64,000 nt of DNA, from the NCBI RefSeq assembly GCF_900637395.1, contig NZ_LR134372.1:1607551-1671550 (forward strand). Direction: 5' to 3'. The stretch's first letter is position 1; every line of letters begins with the position of its first letter. Shown here piece after piece: positions 9,590-19,724 of the stretch. The notes below the pieces were generated by a model. It was not told the origin of the DNA, did not search any database, and saw only the letters and a list, made by a program, of their open reading frames with translations. The DNA comes from Campylobacter upsaliensis (GTDB taxonomy: Bacteria > Campylobacterota > Campylobacteria > Campylobacterales > Campylobacteraceae). The position numbers and the translations under genes were made by a program.

Positions 9590-10001
9590 TTTGACTCTCT
9601 CTTGTAACAAACTTTGTCTTAAATGGCAATTTATGCATAGCTAAAGTTAGTGCTTGTCTAGCCATATCTTCGCTTACGCCAGCCATTTCGTAGATAATAC
9701 GACCAGGCTTAATATTCATCACCCATTCTTCAACGCTACCTTTACCCTTACCCATACGCGTTTCTAAAGGCTTTTTTGTCAAAGGCTTATCAGGAAAAAC
9801 TCTAATCCAAGTCTTACCCTGTCTTTTAACAAAACGCGTTAAAGCAATACGAGCCGCTTCTATTTGACGAGAATTAATACGCCCAGCCTCCGTTGCTTTT
9901 AAAGCATATTCACCAAAAGTAAATTCCGTTCCTCTATTTGCGTAACCTCTATTACGACCCTTCATCATTTTACGATATTTTGTTCTTTTTGGCATTAACA
10001 T
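9576..10001 (-). CDS. rplP: 50S ribosomal protein L16
   Basis: L16, 141 residues, near the A-site tRNA elbow. It starts [20 protein letters not shown]. The conserved [20 protein letters not shown] segment and the C-terminal [16 protein letters not shown] are present. It is placed between rpsC and rpmC as in all S10 operons. Confidence 0.97.
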   Translation of the reverse strand: MLMPKRTKYRKMMKGRNRGYANRGTEFTFGEYALKATEAGRINSRQIEAARIALTRFVKRQGKTWIRVFPDKPLTKKPLETRMGKGKGSVEEWVMNIKPGRIIYEMAGVSEDMARQALTLAMHKLPFKTKFVTRESQNEIY

Positions 10002-10003
10002 AG

Positions 10004-10705
10004 TTATTTACCCCTTCTTGTGCGTCTTGGCTTTTTCGCAGGTGCATTGTCTTCATTTTTTTCTGCTTGAAAGCCCTTTTGTAAAACTTCGCCTTTAAAA
10101 ATCCACACTTTAACGCCTATATTTCCATAAGTTGTTCTTGCTTCTGCAAAACCATAATCAATCTTTGCTCTTAAAGTATGAAGCGGAACACGCCCTTCAA
10201 GATACCATTCTGTCCTAGCCATTTCAGCTCCACCCAAACGACCAGAAACAGAAACTTTAATCCCTTTCGCTCCAGCTTTTTGTGCACCTTGAATAACTTT
10301 TTTCATCGCTCTTCTAAAAGCAATTCTTTTTTCAAGTTGAGTGGCTACACTTTCAGCAGCAAGTTGAGCCGAAGAGCCCGCTTTTCTCTCTTCTTTAATG
10401 TTAATATTGACATCTTTTTTAATCAAATCTTGCAATTCTTTTTTCAAAATATCAACATCACTTCCTTTTTTACCAATAATAATGCCCGGTCTTGCAGCCA
10501 CAACGGTAACGCGAAGTTTTTTAGCCGTTCTTTCTACTAAAATTTGAGAAATTCCAGCATAATAAAGCTTTCTCTTTAAAAAAGCTCTTATTTTATAATC
10601 CTCACCGATATTTTCTACCAAATTTGCTTTGGCAGGAAACCATCTTGACTCCCAGTTTCTATTAATTCCTAATCTTAGACCAATTGGATTTACTTTTTGT
10701 CCCAT
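10004..10705 (-). CDS. rpsC: 30S ribosomal protein S3
   Basis: S3, 233 residues, part of the mRNA entry helicase. It has an N-terminal [14 protein letters not shown], a KH domain with [13 protein letters not shown], and a C-terminal domain with [11 protein letters not shown] short basic tail ending [10 protein letters not shown] extends beyond the core. Confidence 0.97.
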   Translation of the reverse strand: MGQKVNPIGLRLGINRNWESRWFPAKANLVENIGEDYKIRAFLKRKLYYAGISQILVERTAKKLRVTVVAARPGIIIGKKGSDVDILKKELQDLIKKDVNINIKEERKAGSSAQLAAESVATQLEKRIAFRRAMKKVIQGAQKAGAKGIKVSVSGRLGGAEMARTEWYLEGRVPLHTLRAKIDYGFAEARTTYGNIGVKVWIFKGEVLQKGFQAEKNEDNAPAKKPRRTRRGK

Positions 10706-11110
10706 TTAGCTTTCCTTTTTTGCTGTTGCTTTTTTAGTGCTTGTAGTTTTCTTCACTACTTTAGCTGGAGTTTTTTTCTCCTCTTTTTTCACTTCAAGCT
10801 TTGCTACCTCAACCATAATATGAGAAGTAGGCTTTCTAATGCGACTTGCACTTCCTCTAGCACGCGGACGAAATCTCTTAAGAACCGCACCAGCATCAAC
10901 ACGGCAGCTTTTTACCACAACCTCATTAGCCTCAAAGCCTCCATTTGCCACAGCACTTGATATAGCATTAGCAATATATTTAGCACCCTTATTTGGCATA
11001 AATTTCAAACTCGCCATAGCAAGTTCAGCGTTCATACCCTGAACTTCTCTTGCAATGAGTCTTGCCTTAGTAGGAGATAATCTTATGAATTTAATCAATG
11101 CTTTACTCAT
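10706..11110 (-). CDS. rplV: 50S ribosomal protein L22
   Basis: L22, 134 residues. The core ([20 protein letters not shown] to HIMVEV) is standard and its beta-hairpin lines the exit tunnel. A Lys/Thr/Ala-rich tail of about 25 residues follows the core; such basic tails are common in Campylobacter L22. Confidence 0.96.
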   Translation of the reverse strand: MSKALIKFIRLSPTKARLIAREVQGMNAELAMASLKFMPNKGAKYIANAISSAVANGGFEANEVVVKSCRVDAGAVLKRFRPRARGSASRIRKPTSHIMVEVAKLEVKKEEKKTPAKVVKKTTSTKKATAKKES

Positions 11111-11122
11111 ACCGCTTCTCCC

Positions 11123-11404
11123 TTACTTACCAATTTTCTTTTGCACAGAGCCTTTATGACCCTTAAAAGTTCGTGTTGGCGCAAATTCGCCAAGCTTATA
11201 TCCTATGTGATTTTCCGTGATATAGACAGGGATAAAAACCTTGCCATTATGGACATTAAAGGTTAGTCCTATCATATCAGGGATTATGGTGCTTCTACGC
11301 GACCAAGTTTTGATAGGTTTATTGTCATTAGTCTTTTTTGCTGCGATGACTTTTTTCATTACATGGTCATCTACAAAAGGACCTTTTTTGAGTGAACGAG
11401 CCAT
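11123..11404 (-). CDS. rpsS: 30S ribosomal protein S19
   Basis: S19, 93 residues, in the 30S head near the A-site. It starts [18 protein letters not shown] and carries [19 protein letters not shown] and [19 protein letters not shown] signatures. It lies between rplB and rplV. Confidence 0.97.
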   Translation of the reverse strand: MARSLKKGPFVDDHVMKKVIAAKKTNDNKPIKTWSRRSTIIPDMIGLTFNVHNGKVFIPVYITENHIGYKLGEFAPTRTFKGHKGSVQKKIGK

Positions 11405-11405
11405 C

Positions 11406-12236
11406 TTATTTTCCTTTTCTTCTTGAAATGATTAATTTATCACTAGCTTTTTTACGACGAGTTTTCGCACCTTTAGTTGGTTTGCCCCAAGGCGTTACAG
11501 GATGACGACCTGAATTTTTCTTACCTTCACCACCGCCGTGTGGGTGATCGACTGGGTTCATTGCCGAACCTCTTGTTTGAGGGCGAATTCCCCTATGGCG
11601 ATTGCGTCCTGCTTTACCTATGGTAATATTTGCCCATTCTTCATTGCCCACTTCGCCTATGCTAGCCATACATTCCGCTAAAACCTGTCTCATCTCACCG
11701 CTTGCAAGTCTTAAAATGACATATTTTTCTTCCTTACCCATAAGCTGTGCATAAGCACCAGCTGAACGAATCATTTGACCGCCTTTACCCGGTTTTAATT
11801 CGACATTATGCACGATAGTTCCCACAGGGATATTCTTAAGCTTCATTGCATTACCCGGCTTAATATCAAGCCCACTTTCTGCCGCCATAATCACATCGCC
11901 GACCTTTAAGCCTCTTGGCTGTAAAATATATCTTTTCTCACCATCTTTATAGGAAATCAAAGCAATACGACAATTTCTATATGGATCATATTCTATCGCC
12001 TCAACTCGACCTTCAATACCAAATTTACGGCGTTTAAAATCGATAATTCTATAAAGCTTCTTTGCACCAGCTTCTTTATGGCGACTTGTAATGCGACCAT
12101 AGCTATTACGCCCTGCGTGTGCTGGAAGCTTGATAAGGAGAGAACGCACACTAGGCTTTGCTGTAATATCTTCTGAGCTTACACCAGTAATGTATCTTCT
12201 ACTTGGAGTATAAGGTTTATAAGTTTTAATTGCCAT
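11406..12236 (-). CDS. rplB: 50S ribosomal protein L2
   Basis: L2, 276 residues, required for peptidyl transferase centre assembly. The start is the ATG at 12234-12236 ([18 protein letters not shown]); an upstream in-frame ATG falls inside the rplW stop region. The C-terminal signature [13 protein letters not shown] contains the conserved histidine. Confidence 0.97.
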   Translation of the reverse strand: MAIKTYKPYTPSRRYITGVSSEDITAKPSVRSLLIKLPAHAGRNSYGRITSRHKEAGAKKLYRIIDFKRRKFGIEGRVEAIEYDPYRNCRIALISYKDGEKRYILQPRGLKVGDVIMAAESGLDIKPGNAMKLKNIPVGTIVHNVELKPGKGGQMIRSAGAYAQLMGKEEKYVILRLASGEMRQVLAECMASIGEVGNEEWANITIGKAGRNRHRGIRPQTRGSAMNPVDHPHGGGEGKKNSGRHPVTPWGKPTKGAKTRRKKASDKLIISRRKGK

Positions 12237-12237
12237 C

Positions 12238-12519
12238 TTAAGCCTCCGCACTTTCTAAGCTAACTCCCTCAGGTAGCTTTACATAGAATTTCTTATAGTC
12301 GTTTCTTTGTCCCAAACGCCCTCTAAAACGCTTCACTTTTCCATTTATCTTTAAAGAATTAATACTTTGAGGCGTTACACCAAAATATTCTTTTAACACA
12401 GCCTTTAAGCCTGTTTTTGTCATTTTAGGAGAGGTTTGAATCACAACCACACCAAGTTCCTGTAAATTGAGGCTTTTTTCTGTATAAAGTATTGTTTTTA
12501 TATCCGTAATATCTGCCAT
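12238..12519 (-). CDS. rplW: 50S ribosomal protein L23
   Basis: L23, 93 residues, at the tunnel exit, where it docks trigger factor and SRP. I take the ATG at 12517-12519 ([16 protein letters not shown]), which sits just after the rplD stop. The conserved [18 protein letters not shown] segment is present. Confidence 0.95.
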   Translation of the reverse strand: MADITDIKTILYTEKSLNLQELGVVVIQTSPKMTKTGLKAVLKEYFGVTPQSINSLKINGKVKRFRGRLGQRNDYKKFYVKLPEGVSLESAEA

Positions 12520-12521
12520 AA

Positions 12522-13136
12522 TCATCCCTCTTTTGTAATTGATTCTAACGCTGATTTTTCTATAATCACAGCATTAAATACAGATACTAAATAAGCATTA
12601 ACTTCCGTTACATCAACAACATAGCAATTTGCTAAATTTCTATATGCAAGAAGTGTTTTTTCATCTAGTAAATCTTTAACAATAAGTGCGTCTTTTACGC
12701 CAAGCTTCTTAATAACCGCATTTGCGTCTTTTGTTTTACCACTTTCTATATTTAAAGAATCTGTCATAAAAAGGGTGTTTTTAATCGCCTTATCGGCTAA
12801 AGCTCTTTCAAGTGCTAGTCTTTTTTGCTTTTTATTAACCTTTTGAAAATAATTTTTTTCATTTTTAGGACCAAAAGCCACAGCACCGCCTACCCAAACA
12901 TTTGTTCTCGTAGAGCCAGCTCTTGCACCACCACGACCCTTTTGTCTCCAAGGCTTTTTACCTCCACCGCTTACATCACTTCTACCTTTAGTATGTGCGG
13001 TATTTGCCCTTAAACTTGCAAGATAAGATTTCACATACAAATAAAGATTATGTGGATTTACCTCAGCATATTTAGCAGGAAGTTCAAGCTCACCTGATTT
13101 TTCAAACTTTTCGTTTAAAACAACTACCTTACTCAT
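12522..13136 (-). CDS. rplD: 50S ribosomal protein L4
   Basis: L4, 204 residues. The extended loop reaching the exit tunnel has the signature [18 protein letters not shown]. In E. coli, L4 represses the S10 operon; no leader structure was identified here to support the same control. It overlaps rplC by four bases. Confidence 0.97.
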   Translation of the reverse strand: MSKVVVLNEKFEKSGELELPAKYAEVNPHNLYLYVKSYLASLRANTAHTKGRSDVSGGGKKPWRQKGRGGARAGSTRTNVWVGGAVAFGPKNEKNYFQKVNKKQKRLALERALADKAIKNTLFMTDSLNIESGKTKDANAVIKKLGVKDALIVKDLLDEKTLLAYRNLANCYVVDVTEVNAYLVSVFNAVIIEKSALESITKEG

Positions 13137-13711
13137 TTTGCAATCCTTACTCTACCCATAGCACCATTAAAACCCGGCACTGCACCTTTTAAGACCAAAA
13201 TTTTATTTTCCGCATCGTAAGATACAAGCTCGTTTTTAACGCTTACTTTTGTGTTTCCATAATGTCCAGCCATTTTCATACCCGGTTGCACACGACCAGG
13301 CCACTCTCTATTACCGATAGAGCCGTGTCTTCTATGAAATCTACTTCCGTGGCTTGCAGGTCCTCCGCCAAAATTATGTCTTTTCATCACACCGCTATAA
13401 CCACGACCTTTGGAATTAAAGCTTACTTTTAGAATTTTTGCTTCGTTTAGTGGGCTTTCATCTAAGTCTCCAGCTTCTGTATTTGCAACCTCTAAAGTGG
13501 CAAATTTATTAAATTCTGCCGATAAATTATATTTTTTCTGCATACCAGCGATGCACTTATTATTTGCTTTTCCTTTAGAATAAGCGACCAAAGCCTTACC
13601 GCCCTCTTGCACTTCACAAACCTTAGCGCCTACAACTCTAAGTAAGGTTACGGCTATGCTTGGATTACTTACGGTTCTACTCATTCCTATTTTCTCTACG
13701 ATATATTCCAT
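13133..13711 (-). CDS. rplC: 50S ribosomal protein L3
   Basis: L3, 192 residues. The signature [26 protein letters not shown] includes the long loop that approaches the peptidyl transferase centre. The start is [14 protein letters not shown]. It follows rpsJ by ten bases. Confidence 0.97.
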   Translation of the reverse strand: MEYIVEKIGMSRTVSNPSIAVTLLRVVGAKVCEVQEGGKALVAYSKGKANNKCIAGMQKKYNLSAEFNKFATLEVANTEAGDLDESPLNEAKILKVSFNSKGRGYSGVMKRHNFGGGPASHGSRFHRRHGSIGNREWPGRVQPGMKMAGHYGNTKVSVKNELVSYDAENKILVLKGAVPGFNGAMGRVRIAK

Positions 13712-13721
13712 ATTTTATCCT

Positions 13722-14033
13722 TTATTTTCCCATAGCTCTAACTTCGACACTTACTTCTGGCGCTAAATCAAGCTTAGTTAAAGAATCAACCGTATCTGGA
13801 GTCGCTGCGACTATATCAAGCATACGCGCGTGAATTCTTATCTCAAATTGCTCACGAGAATCTTTGTTGATATGTGGAGATTTTAACACCGTATAGCGTT
13901 TAATCTTTGTAGGCATAGGCACAGGACCTCTTATATCCGCACCTGTTCTTTTAACAGCTTCTACTATAGCTGCAACTGTTCTGTCTAGTACTCGATGGTC
14001 ATAAGCCTTGAGCTTAAGCCTAATTCTTTCCAT
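13722..14033 (-). CDS. rpsJ: 30S ribosomal protein S10
   Basis: S10, 103 residues, first gene of the ribosomal run. I take the ATG at 14031-14033 ([20 protein letters not shown]). An in-frame extension to 14111 would cover the promoter region and is rejected. The signature [20 protein letters not shown] is present. It also acts in transcription antitermination with NusB. Confidence 0.97.
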   Translation of the reverse strand: MERIRLKLKAYDHRVLDRTVAAIVEAVKRTGADIRGPVPMPTKIKRYTVLKSPHINKDSREQFEIRIHARMLDIVAATPDTVDSLTKLDLAPEVSVEVRAMGK

Positions 14034-14088
14034 AAATTTTCCTTTGTATAAAGAACTCGTTAGTTTGACTAACCAAAATAAAAATGGG

Positions 14089-14118
14089 AGTATAGTAAAA
14101 TCGCCCTTCAAAAGTCAA
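14089..14118 (-). promoter_or_regulatory. Promoter of the S10-spc ribosomal operon
   Basis: On the minus strand, TTGACT (14113-14118) and TATACT (14089-14094) are separated by 18 bases and lie about 55 bases before the rpsJ ATG. This is one of the few sites in the window with both a -35 and a -10 near consensus, which fits a strongly expressed operon. The start site has not been measured. Confidence 0.7.
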
Positions 14119-14151
14119 GTAAATTGAGAATTTTTTGCTATTTTTTTCCTT

Positions 14152-15078
14152 TTATAAAGGATAAAAATCACATTTTAACCCTTTAAAATCCTCCCAAAAT
14201 TTTTCCTTTGAGCTTATATCAAATTTTTTTGCTTTGTATGTAAAATACAATCTTTGAGAGTGCAACATTAATCTTTTTGCACCTGTAAGTTTAATCCTTT
14301 CATCTTGGCTTAGTTTTCCATCTAAAATTTGCTCGATTTGTTCTTTTTTTAAACCATAAAGAGGCTCACCTAAAATTTGATGACCGCTATGAAAAAGATG
14401 CAAACGAAGCTGATGTTGCCTACCCGTAAAGGGCTTACAAAGCACCAAACTAGCATTTAAGTCTGGGTAAAATCGCACTCTTTTAAAAAAACTTAAAGCT
14501 CTTTTTCCATCTTCACAAATTTGCATTCTTGTTTTAACATCATCATAATTTTGCGTTAAACGCATAGGCAAATCGACCTCAAATTCCTCCTTTATCAAGC
14601 CTTGCGTTAGAGCCAAATACTCCTTTTGAATTTCTCTTTTTTCAAACATAGTCTTAAATTCCACTTGTGAATTTTTAGTTTTAGCGACTAAAATTAGTCC
14701 GCTTGTTTCCCTATCAAGTCTATGGACCACACAAGCCTCCATTCCCCAAAGCTCCCAAATTTCATCACACAAGCTATACGCACAATGACGACCATTTGGA
14801 TGGCTCAACACTCCACTTGGCTTTTCAAGCACAGCAAATTCCTCATTTTCATAAACGATTTTAACGCCTTTTGGAGCATTTTCATAAACGATTAATTCCA
14901 CCACACCCTGCAAAATTTCATTTTTTTTCTTTACCAAATTTCCATTGCAAAAAAGTCTTTTTTTATCGATGAGTTTTTGAGCCTCATTTATGGGAATTTT
15001 TAAACTTTGCATAAGAAATAAAAATGCCTTTTTTTCGGCATTTGAAGGAATTTCTAATTTAATTTTTTTATAAGGCAT
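14152..15078 (-). CDS. RluA-family rRNA/tRNA pseudouridine synthase
   Basis: RluA/RluD-type pseudouridine synthase, 308 residues. An N-terminal S4-like RNA-binding segment (about residues 13-60) is followed by the catalytic domain with HRLDRETSGLILVAKT, whose Asp is the catalytic residue, and FTGRQHQLRLHLFHSGH. It converts uridine to pseudouridine in structured RNA, but the exact target cannot be read from the sequence. It is on the same strand as rpsJ, just upstream, as I recall for C. jejuni Cj1709c. It diverges from purB. Confidence 0.88.
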   Translation of the reverse strand: MPYKKIKLEIPSNAEKKAFLFLMQSLKIPINEAQKLIDKKRLFCNGNLVKKKNEILQGVVELIVYENAPKGVKIVYENEEFAVLEKPSGVLSHPNGRHCAYSLCDEIWELWGMEACVVHRLDRETSGLILVAKTKNSQVEFKTMFEKREIQKEYLALTQGLIKEEFEVDLPMRLTQNYDDVKTRMQICEDGKRALSFFKRVRFYPDLNASLVLCKPFTGRQHQLRLHLFHSGHQILGEPLYGLKKEQIEQILDGKLSQDERIKLTGAKRLMLHSQRLYFTYKAKKFDISSKEKFWEDFKGLKCDFYPL

Positions 15079-15107
15079 TTTTTAACCTTTTTTAAAACTT
15101 GCTTTGC

Positions 15108-15113
15108 TACAAT
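15108..15113 (+). promoter_or_regulatory. Possible -10 box of the purB-nrdA unit
   Basis: TTTGCTACAAT lies 41 bases before the purB ATG and has an extended -10 shape. An alternative, TATAAC at 15130-15135, is closer to the gene. Neither has a clear -35. One of the two probably serves purB. Confidence 0.4.
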
Positions 15114-15153
15114 TTCACTTTTTTTAAATTATAACAAAAAAGGTTTATAGGCT

Positions 15154-16482
15154 ATGGTTGAAAGATACAGCAGAGAGATTATGGCAAAAAAATGGGACTT
15201 AAATGCAAAATATGATGCTTGGCTTAAAGTCGAATTAGCCGCTGTAAAAGCGTGGAATAAACTTGGTCTCATCAATGATGAAGATTGCGAAAAAATTCAA
15301 AAAAATGCCAAATTTGACATTGCTAGAATTGATGAAATAGAAAAAACAACCAAACACGATGTAATCGCCTTTTTAACAAGTGTAAGTGAAAGTTTAGGCG
15401 AAGAAAGTCGCTTTGTGCATTATGCGATGACAAGCTCTGATTGTATCGATACGGCAGTAGCTTTACAAATGAAAGAAAGCCTAGAGCTTATCTTAGAAGA
15501 TGTCGAGCTTTTACTAAAGGCTTTGAAAAAAAGAGCAAATGAGCATAAAAATACCTTGATGGTCGGCAGAAGCCACGGAATTCACGGAGAGCCTATTACC
15601 TTTGGGCTTGTTGTGGCGATTTGGTATGATGAGATTAAAAACGCTAAAGAGCTTTTACTTCACGCTAAAGAAACTATAAGCTATGGTAAAATAAGCGGTG
15701 CTATGGGGAATTTCGCTCACGCTCCACTAGAATTTGAAGAAGAAATTTGTAAAAATTTAGGCTTAAAACCAGCCCCCATTTCTAATCAAATCATACAAAG
15801 AGATCGCTACGCACAAGTGCTTTCAGCCCTTGCTATTTTAGCTGCAAGTTGTGAGCAAATCGCCGTTGCGATAAGACATTTTCAACGCACCGAAGTGTAT
15901 GAAGCGGAGGAGTATTTTAGTGAGGGACAAAAAGGAAGCTCGGCTATGCCACACAAAAGAAATCCCGTGCTTAGTGAAAACATCACAGGACTTTGCAGAG
16001 TGTTACGCTCCTTTGTAACTCCAGCCCTTGAAAATGTGGCTCTTTGGCACGAAAGAGATATTAGCCACTCAAGTGTAGAAAGATTTATCCTTCCCGATGC
16101 TTTCATTACGGCGGATTTTATGCTAATGCGTCTTACAAATTTGATAGAAAAACTTCTTGTTTATCCTCAAAATATGATGAAAAATTTAAATCTTACTGGC
16201 GGACTTGTCTTTTCGCAACGCGTACTTTTAGAACTTCCTTTTAAGGGGTTAAGTCGTGAAGAAGCTTACAAAATCGTCCAAAGAAACGCTATGAGAGTAT
16301 GGAAAGATTTACAAGAAGGCAAATCAGCACTAAATGAAAAAAACGAAAGCTTATTTTTACTCGCCTTACTTGACGATGAAGACTTAAAGGCTAAATTAAG
16401 CGAAGAAGATATACGCAAATGCTTTGATTATGCGTATTACACAAAAAATATTGATTCAATTTTTAATAGAGTATTTAAATAA
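15154..16482 (+). CDS. purB: Adenylosuccinate lyase
   Basis: Acts in de novo purine synthesis (SAICAR to AICAR) and AMP formation (adenylosuccinate to AMP). It has 442 residues, the usual length. The fumarase/aspartase superfamily signature is visible as GSSAMPHKRNPVLSEN (about residues 265-280), whose loop Ser is the catalytic residue. TSSDCIDTA and GRSHGIHGEPITFG are further conserved regions. It lies eight bases upstream of nrdA and is probably co-transcribed with it, an arrangement shared with C. jejuni. Confidence 0.95.
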   Translation: MVERYSREIMAKKWDLNAKYDAWLKVELAAVKAWNKLGLINDEDCEKIQKNAKFDIARIDEIEKTTKHDVIAFLTSVSESLGEESRFVHYAMTSSDCIDTAVALQMKESLELILEDVELLLKALKKRANEHKNTLMVGRSHGIHGEPITFGLVVAIWYDEIKNAKELLLHAKETISYGKISGAMGNFAHAPLEFEEEICKNLGLKPAPISNQIIQRDRYAQVLSALAILAASCEQIAVAIRHFQRTEVYEAEEYFSEGQKGSSAMPHKRNPVLSENITGLCRVLRSFVTPALENVALWHERDISHSSVERFILPDAFITADFMLMRLTNLIEKLLVYPQNMMKNLNLTGGLVFSQRVLLELPFKGLSREEAYKIVQRNAMRVWKDLQEGKSALNEKNESLFLLALLDDEDLKAKLSEEDIRKCFDYAYYTKNIDSIFNRVFK

Positions 16483-16493
16483 AAAGGCAGATG

Positions 16494-18863
16494 ATGAAAG
16501 TTATAAAAAGAAATGGTCGCACAGAAGAGCTTAATGTCTCTAAAATCAAAAAATGCACTATGGACGCGGTGAAAAATCTTGAAGGCGTCAGTTTAAGTGA
16601 GCTTGAGCTTGACGCAAAAATTCAGTTTCGTGATGGCATTACCACAGAGGAAATTCAAAAAACTCTCATTAAAACAGCGGTCGATAAAATCGACATTGAT
16701 TGTCCCAACTGGACCTTTGTAGCGGCTAGGCTTTTTTTATTTGATTTATACAAAAAAGTCAATGGTATGAACCGCTATAATCATTTACGCGAGTATTTTG
16801 AAAGAGGTGAAAAAGAGGGGAGAATTTTACTAGGCTTAAAAGAAAAATACGACCTTGACGATTTAAACGCCTACATTAAACCAGAAAGAGATTTACAATT
16901 TACTTATCTTGGTATCAAAACTCTTTATGATAGATATTTGATAAAAAATTCTAAAGCCGAGCCGATAGAATTACCTCAACAAATGTTTATGGCTATTGCT
17001 ATGTTTTTAGCACAAAATGAATTTGACCCTCAAGAATGGGCAAAGAAATTTTACGATCTCATCTCTAAATTTGAAATGATGTTAGCCACGCCAACCCTTT
17101 CAAACGCTAGAACAACGCGTCATCAACTAAGCTCTTGTTATATAGGAAGCACAGCGGATAATATTGAAGGCATTTTTGATAGCTATCAAGAAATGGCTTT
17201 GCTTTCTAAATTTGGTGGAGGCATAGGCTGGGACTGGTCTAAGGTGCGTGCTATGGGAGGAAGCATTGATGGGCATAAAAATGCTGCGGGAGGCATTATC
17301 CCCTTTCTTAAAATCACAAATGACATCGCTGTGGCGGTGGATCAGCTTGGCACAAGAAAAGGAGCTATCGCCGTTTATATCGAGCCTTGGCATATGGACA
17401 TTAATGACTTTATCGATTTGCGTAAGAATTCAGGTGAGGAAAGGCGTAGAGCGCACGAGCTTTTCCCGGCACTTTGGATTAATGATATTTTTATGAAAAG
17501 AATTAAGGCAAATGATAAATGGACGCTTTTTGATCCTGCTGATACACCTGATTTATGCGATTTATATGGAGAAGCCTTTGAAAAGCGTTATGAAGAATAT
17601 GAAAAAGATGACAGCATAGTAAAAGAAATTATTGACGCGAAAGAATTATGGAAAAAAATTCTTCTTAATTATTTCGAAACAGGATTGCCATTTTTATGCT
17701 TTAAAGACAATGCCAATAGAGCAAATCCAAATTCTCACACAGGCATCATAAGAAGTTCAAATTTATGCACAGAAATTTTCCAAAATACAGAGCCAAATTA
17801 TTATCAAATCAAAGTTATTTTTGAAAATGGGGAAGAATTGCATTATGATGAGGAAGAGAGAGTTGTAATTGACGGCGGATACGAGAAGCCAGCTAAGAAA
17901 ATTTCAACCTTAGATAGCATCAATGGACAAAAGGTTTTCATCGTAGAGAAATTTAAAAATGACGGAAAAACCGCCGTTTGTAATCTTGCTAGCATTAATC
18001 TTAGCAAGGTGCATACTAAGGAAGATTTAGCTAGGGTCGTGCCAATAGCAATTCGTATGCTTGATAATGTGATTGACCTTAATTTTTATCCGCACATTAA
18101 AGTCAAAAATACCAATTTAAAATCCCGTGCCATAGGGCTTGGAGTAATGGGCGAAGCACAAATGCTAGCAGAAAATCAAATTTTTTGGGGTAGCGAAGAG
18201 CATTTCAATAAAATCGATGAAATAATGGAATGTCTTAGCTATGAAGCCATTTTAGCAAGTTCAAATTTGGCTATTGAAAAAGGCTCTTATCCTGATTTTA
18301 AAGGCTCAAAATGGAGTGAGGGGATTTTCCCTATTGATGTGGCGAGTGAAAAGGCTAAGACTCTTACTTTAAGAGACGGACTTTTTGCACAAAGCTCTTG
18401 CGATTGGGATCAATTACGCCAAAAAGTCAAAAATGATGGTATGCGTAATGGCTACTTAATGGCGATAGCACCGACCTCAAGCATATCCATACTTGTAGGC
18501 ACAACTCAAACTATAGAGCCTGTTTATAAACGCAAATGGTTCGAACAAAACTTAAGCGGTATGATCCCTGTTGTTGTCCCAAATTTAAATCTAGAAACTT
18601 GGCAATATTACACCCCAGCCTATGAGCTTGATCAAAAAATTCTTGTCAAAGCTGCCGCAGTGCGTGGCAAATGGATAGACCAAGGGCAAAGCCTCAATAT
18701 CTTTTTATCTTTAGATAAGGCAAGCGGTGGGTATCTTAACGAAATTTATACTCTAGCGCACGAACTAGGGGTCAAATCGACCTATTATCTAAGAAGCGAA
18801 AGCCCAGATAGTGAAAAAATCAATGTTGCCGATAGAAGTATAGAATGTGAGGGCTGCCAGTAG
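16494..18863 (+). CDS. nrdA: Ribonucleoside-diphosphate reductase, class Ia alpha subunit
   Basis: Reduces ribonucleoside diphosphates to deoxy forms together with NrdB, which is not in this window. It has 789 residues. An N-terminal ATP-cone domain (from MKVIKRNGRTEEL to about residue 95) is followed by the catalytic barrel. SSCYIGS and CNLASINLS carry the redox cysteines, SNLCTEIF the active-site region, and the C-terminal CEGCQ is the pair that receives electrons from thioredoxin. Two ATGs are adjacent (16491 and 16494); I use the second for RBS spacing. Confidence 0.96.
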   Translation: MKVIKRNGRTEELNVSKIKKCTMDAVKNLEGVSLSELELDAKIQFRDGITTEEIQKTLIKTAVDKIDIDCPNWTFVAARLFLFDLYKKVNGMNRYNHLREYFERGEKEGRILLGLKEKYDLDDLNAYIKPERDLQFTYLGIKTLYDRYLIKNSKAEPIELPQQMFMAIAMFLAQNEFDPQEWAKKFYDLISKFEMMLATPTLSNARTTRHQLSSCYIGSTADNIEGIFDSYQEMALLSKFGGGIGWDWSKVRAMGGSIDGHKNAAGGIIPFLKITNDIAVAVDQLGTRKGAIAVYIEPWHMDINDFIDLRKNSGEERRRAHELFPALWINDIFMKRIKANDKWTLFDPADTPDLCDLYGEAFEKRYEEYEKDDSIVKEIIDAKELWKKILLNYFETGLPFLCFKDNANRANPNSHTGIIRSSNLCTEIFQNTEPNYYQIKVIFENGEELHYDEEERVVIDGGYEKPAKKISTLDSINGQKVFIVEKFKNDGKTAVCNLASINLSKVHTKEDLARVVPIAIRMLDNVIDLNFYPHIKVKNTNLKSRAIGLGVMGEAQMLAENQIFWGSEEHFNKIDEIMECLSYEAILASSNLAIEKGSYPDFKGSKWSEGIFPIDVASEKAKTLTLRDGLFAQSSCDWDQLRQKVKNDGMRNGYLMAIAPTSSISILVGTTQTIEPVYKRKWFEQNLSGMIPVVVPNLNLETWQYYTPAYELDQKILVKAAAVRGKWIDQGQSLNIFLSLDKASGGYLNEIYTLAHELGVKSTYYLRSESPDSEKINVADRSIECEGCQ

Positions 18864-18868
18864 GTAGC

Positions 18869-19659
18869 CTAATGCGTCTCGTTAATATCGACCTTTATTT
18901 TCTTCGTAAAAAACGCCTTTCTTCTCTTACAACTTCTAATGAAACGAATTTTAAAATCCCCCAAAGCGTTTTTAAACTTTAATCCGCGTGGCATCATAAT
19001 GCTCTTTTGCATCATAGTTGTCCAAAAAGGGATATTTCCTCTATAATCACCCTCCTTTTCACATATACTATAATGGATTAAGGCTAGATGATTTCCCAAG
19101 TCAAATTCTTGCATTATCATTTCATCTTCTTTTAGCTTTTCATTATGACTGACATTGATGAGGGTGTAACCCCCCCCCCCCCCACATTTTTATCAAATAA
19201 TTTTGCAATTTTTTGCAAAAATTCACTTGCTTCTTTTAAATCAAAATCTCCACTACGCACAAAAACAACATTTTTAGAAGAGAGAATTTTATCTTTGATA
19301 GGTATCCAGCGTTTTCTTGTCTGCTTATTTATTCTTTGAGCTTGAATTTCTAGCTCTTCATTTGAGAAAAAATGGTGAAGTGAAATCATACCATTAAGTC
19401 TATCTTTAACCTCCATAGGCTTTCTTTTTTCATCAACAATAAAACAAGAGAGAAAAAAGTCTCTAAAATCGCTTTTAAATAATTCAAAAACGACTTCTAA
19501 TTTATCATTAATCATCCAGTCTAAAGGAGAGGCTAAATTCCTTAGATGATTTTTCCTTAAATGATGTGCCACTCTACAATGCGACCCTACACTTAGGATA
19601 AAATCGGTCTTTATTTTGGGAAATTTGAAATTGTGAAAATGATTGATTTGATTTTGCAT
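18869..19659 (-). CDS. DUF1796-type putative cysteine peptidase, poly-G phase-variable, off in this sequence
   Basis: The reading frame from 19659 goes through a run of 14 G (complement of 19170-19183) and stops at 19132. A second open frame continues the same protein from just past the run down to 18869. With 15 (or 12) G the two join into one protein of about 263 residues; with 14 or 13 they do not. The N-terminal part has SVGSHCRVAHHLRKNHLR and SPLDWM, which match the DUF1796 papain-like family, where the Cys is the proposed nucleophile. The C-terminal part contains an Asn/His segment (LINVSHNEK) and a basic tail. Function is unknown. It converges on nrdA with a five-base gap. Confidence 0.78.
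19170..19183 (-). repeat. Homopolymeric G14 tract (phase-variation switch)
   Basis: Fourteen consecutive C on the plus strand, read as G14 in the DUF1796-type gene. It lies inside the coding region at about codon 160. Slipped-strand mispairing in G tracts of 8 or more is the standard switching mechanism in Campylobacter. Only lengths divisible by three keep the full frame, so gaining one base would turn the gene on. Confidence 0.9.
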
Positions 19660-19678
19660 TTTTATCCTTTCAATATAG

Positions 19679-19711
19679 CTTAGATTTTAGTCAAATTCAC
19701 CAAAATCTAAG
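19679..19711 (-). terminator. Inverted repeat after rnj, possible terminator
   Basis: Perfect ten-base arms, CTTAGATTTT (19679-19688) and AAAATCTAAG (19702-19711), with a 13-base loop, just after the RNase J stop. There is no long T run on the minus strand, so termination is uncertain. A promoter for the phase-variable gene may overlap the same gap. Confidence 0.45.
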
Positions 19712-19724
19712 CGATTTATGCTCT

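Noticed and set aside
10178..10960. Plus-strand ORFs opposite rpsC and rplV (87-120 residues)
   Set aside because: They lie fully inside strongly conserved ribosomal protein genes, show low-complexity Phe/Ser/Leu translations and have no RBS; they are shadows of the opposite strand.
14034..14111. In-frame upstream extension of rpsJ by 26 codons
   Set aside because: It would translate the promoter, and S10 families start at the internal Met with normal length.
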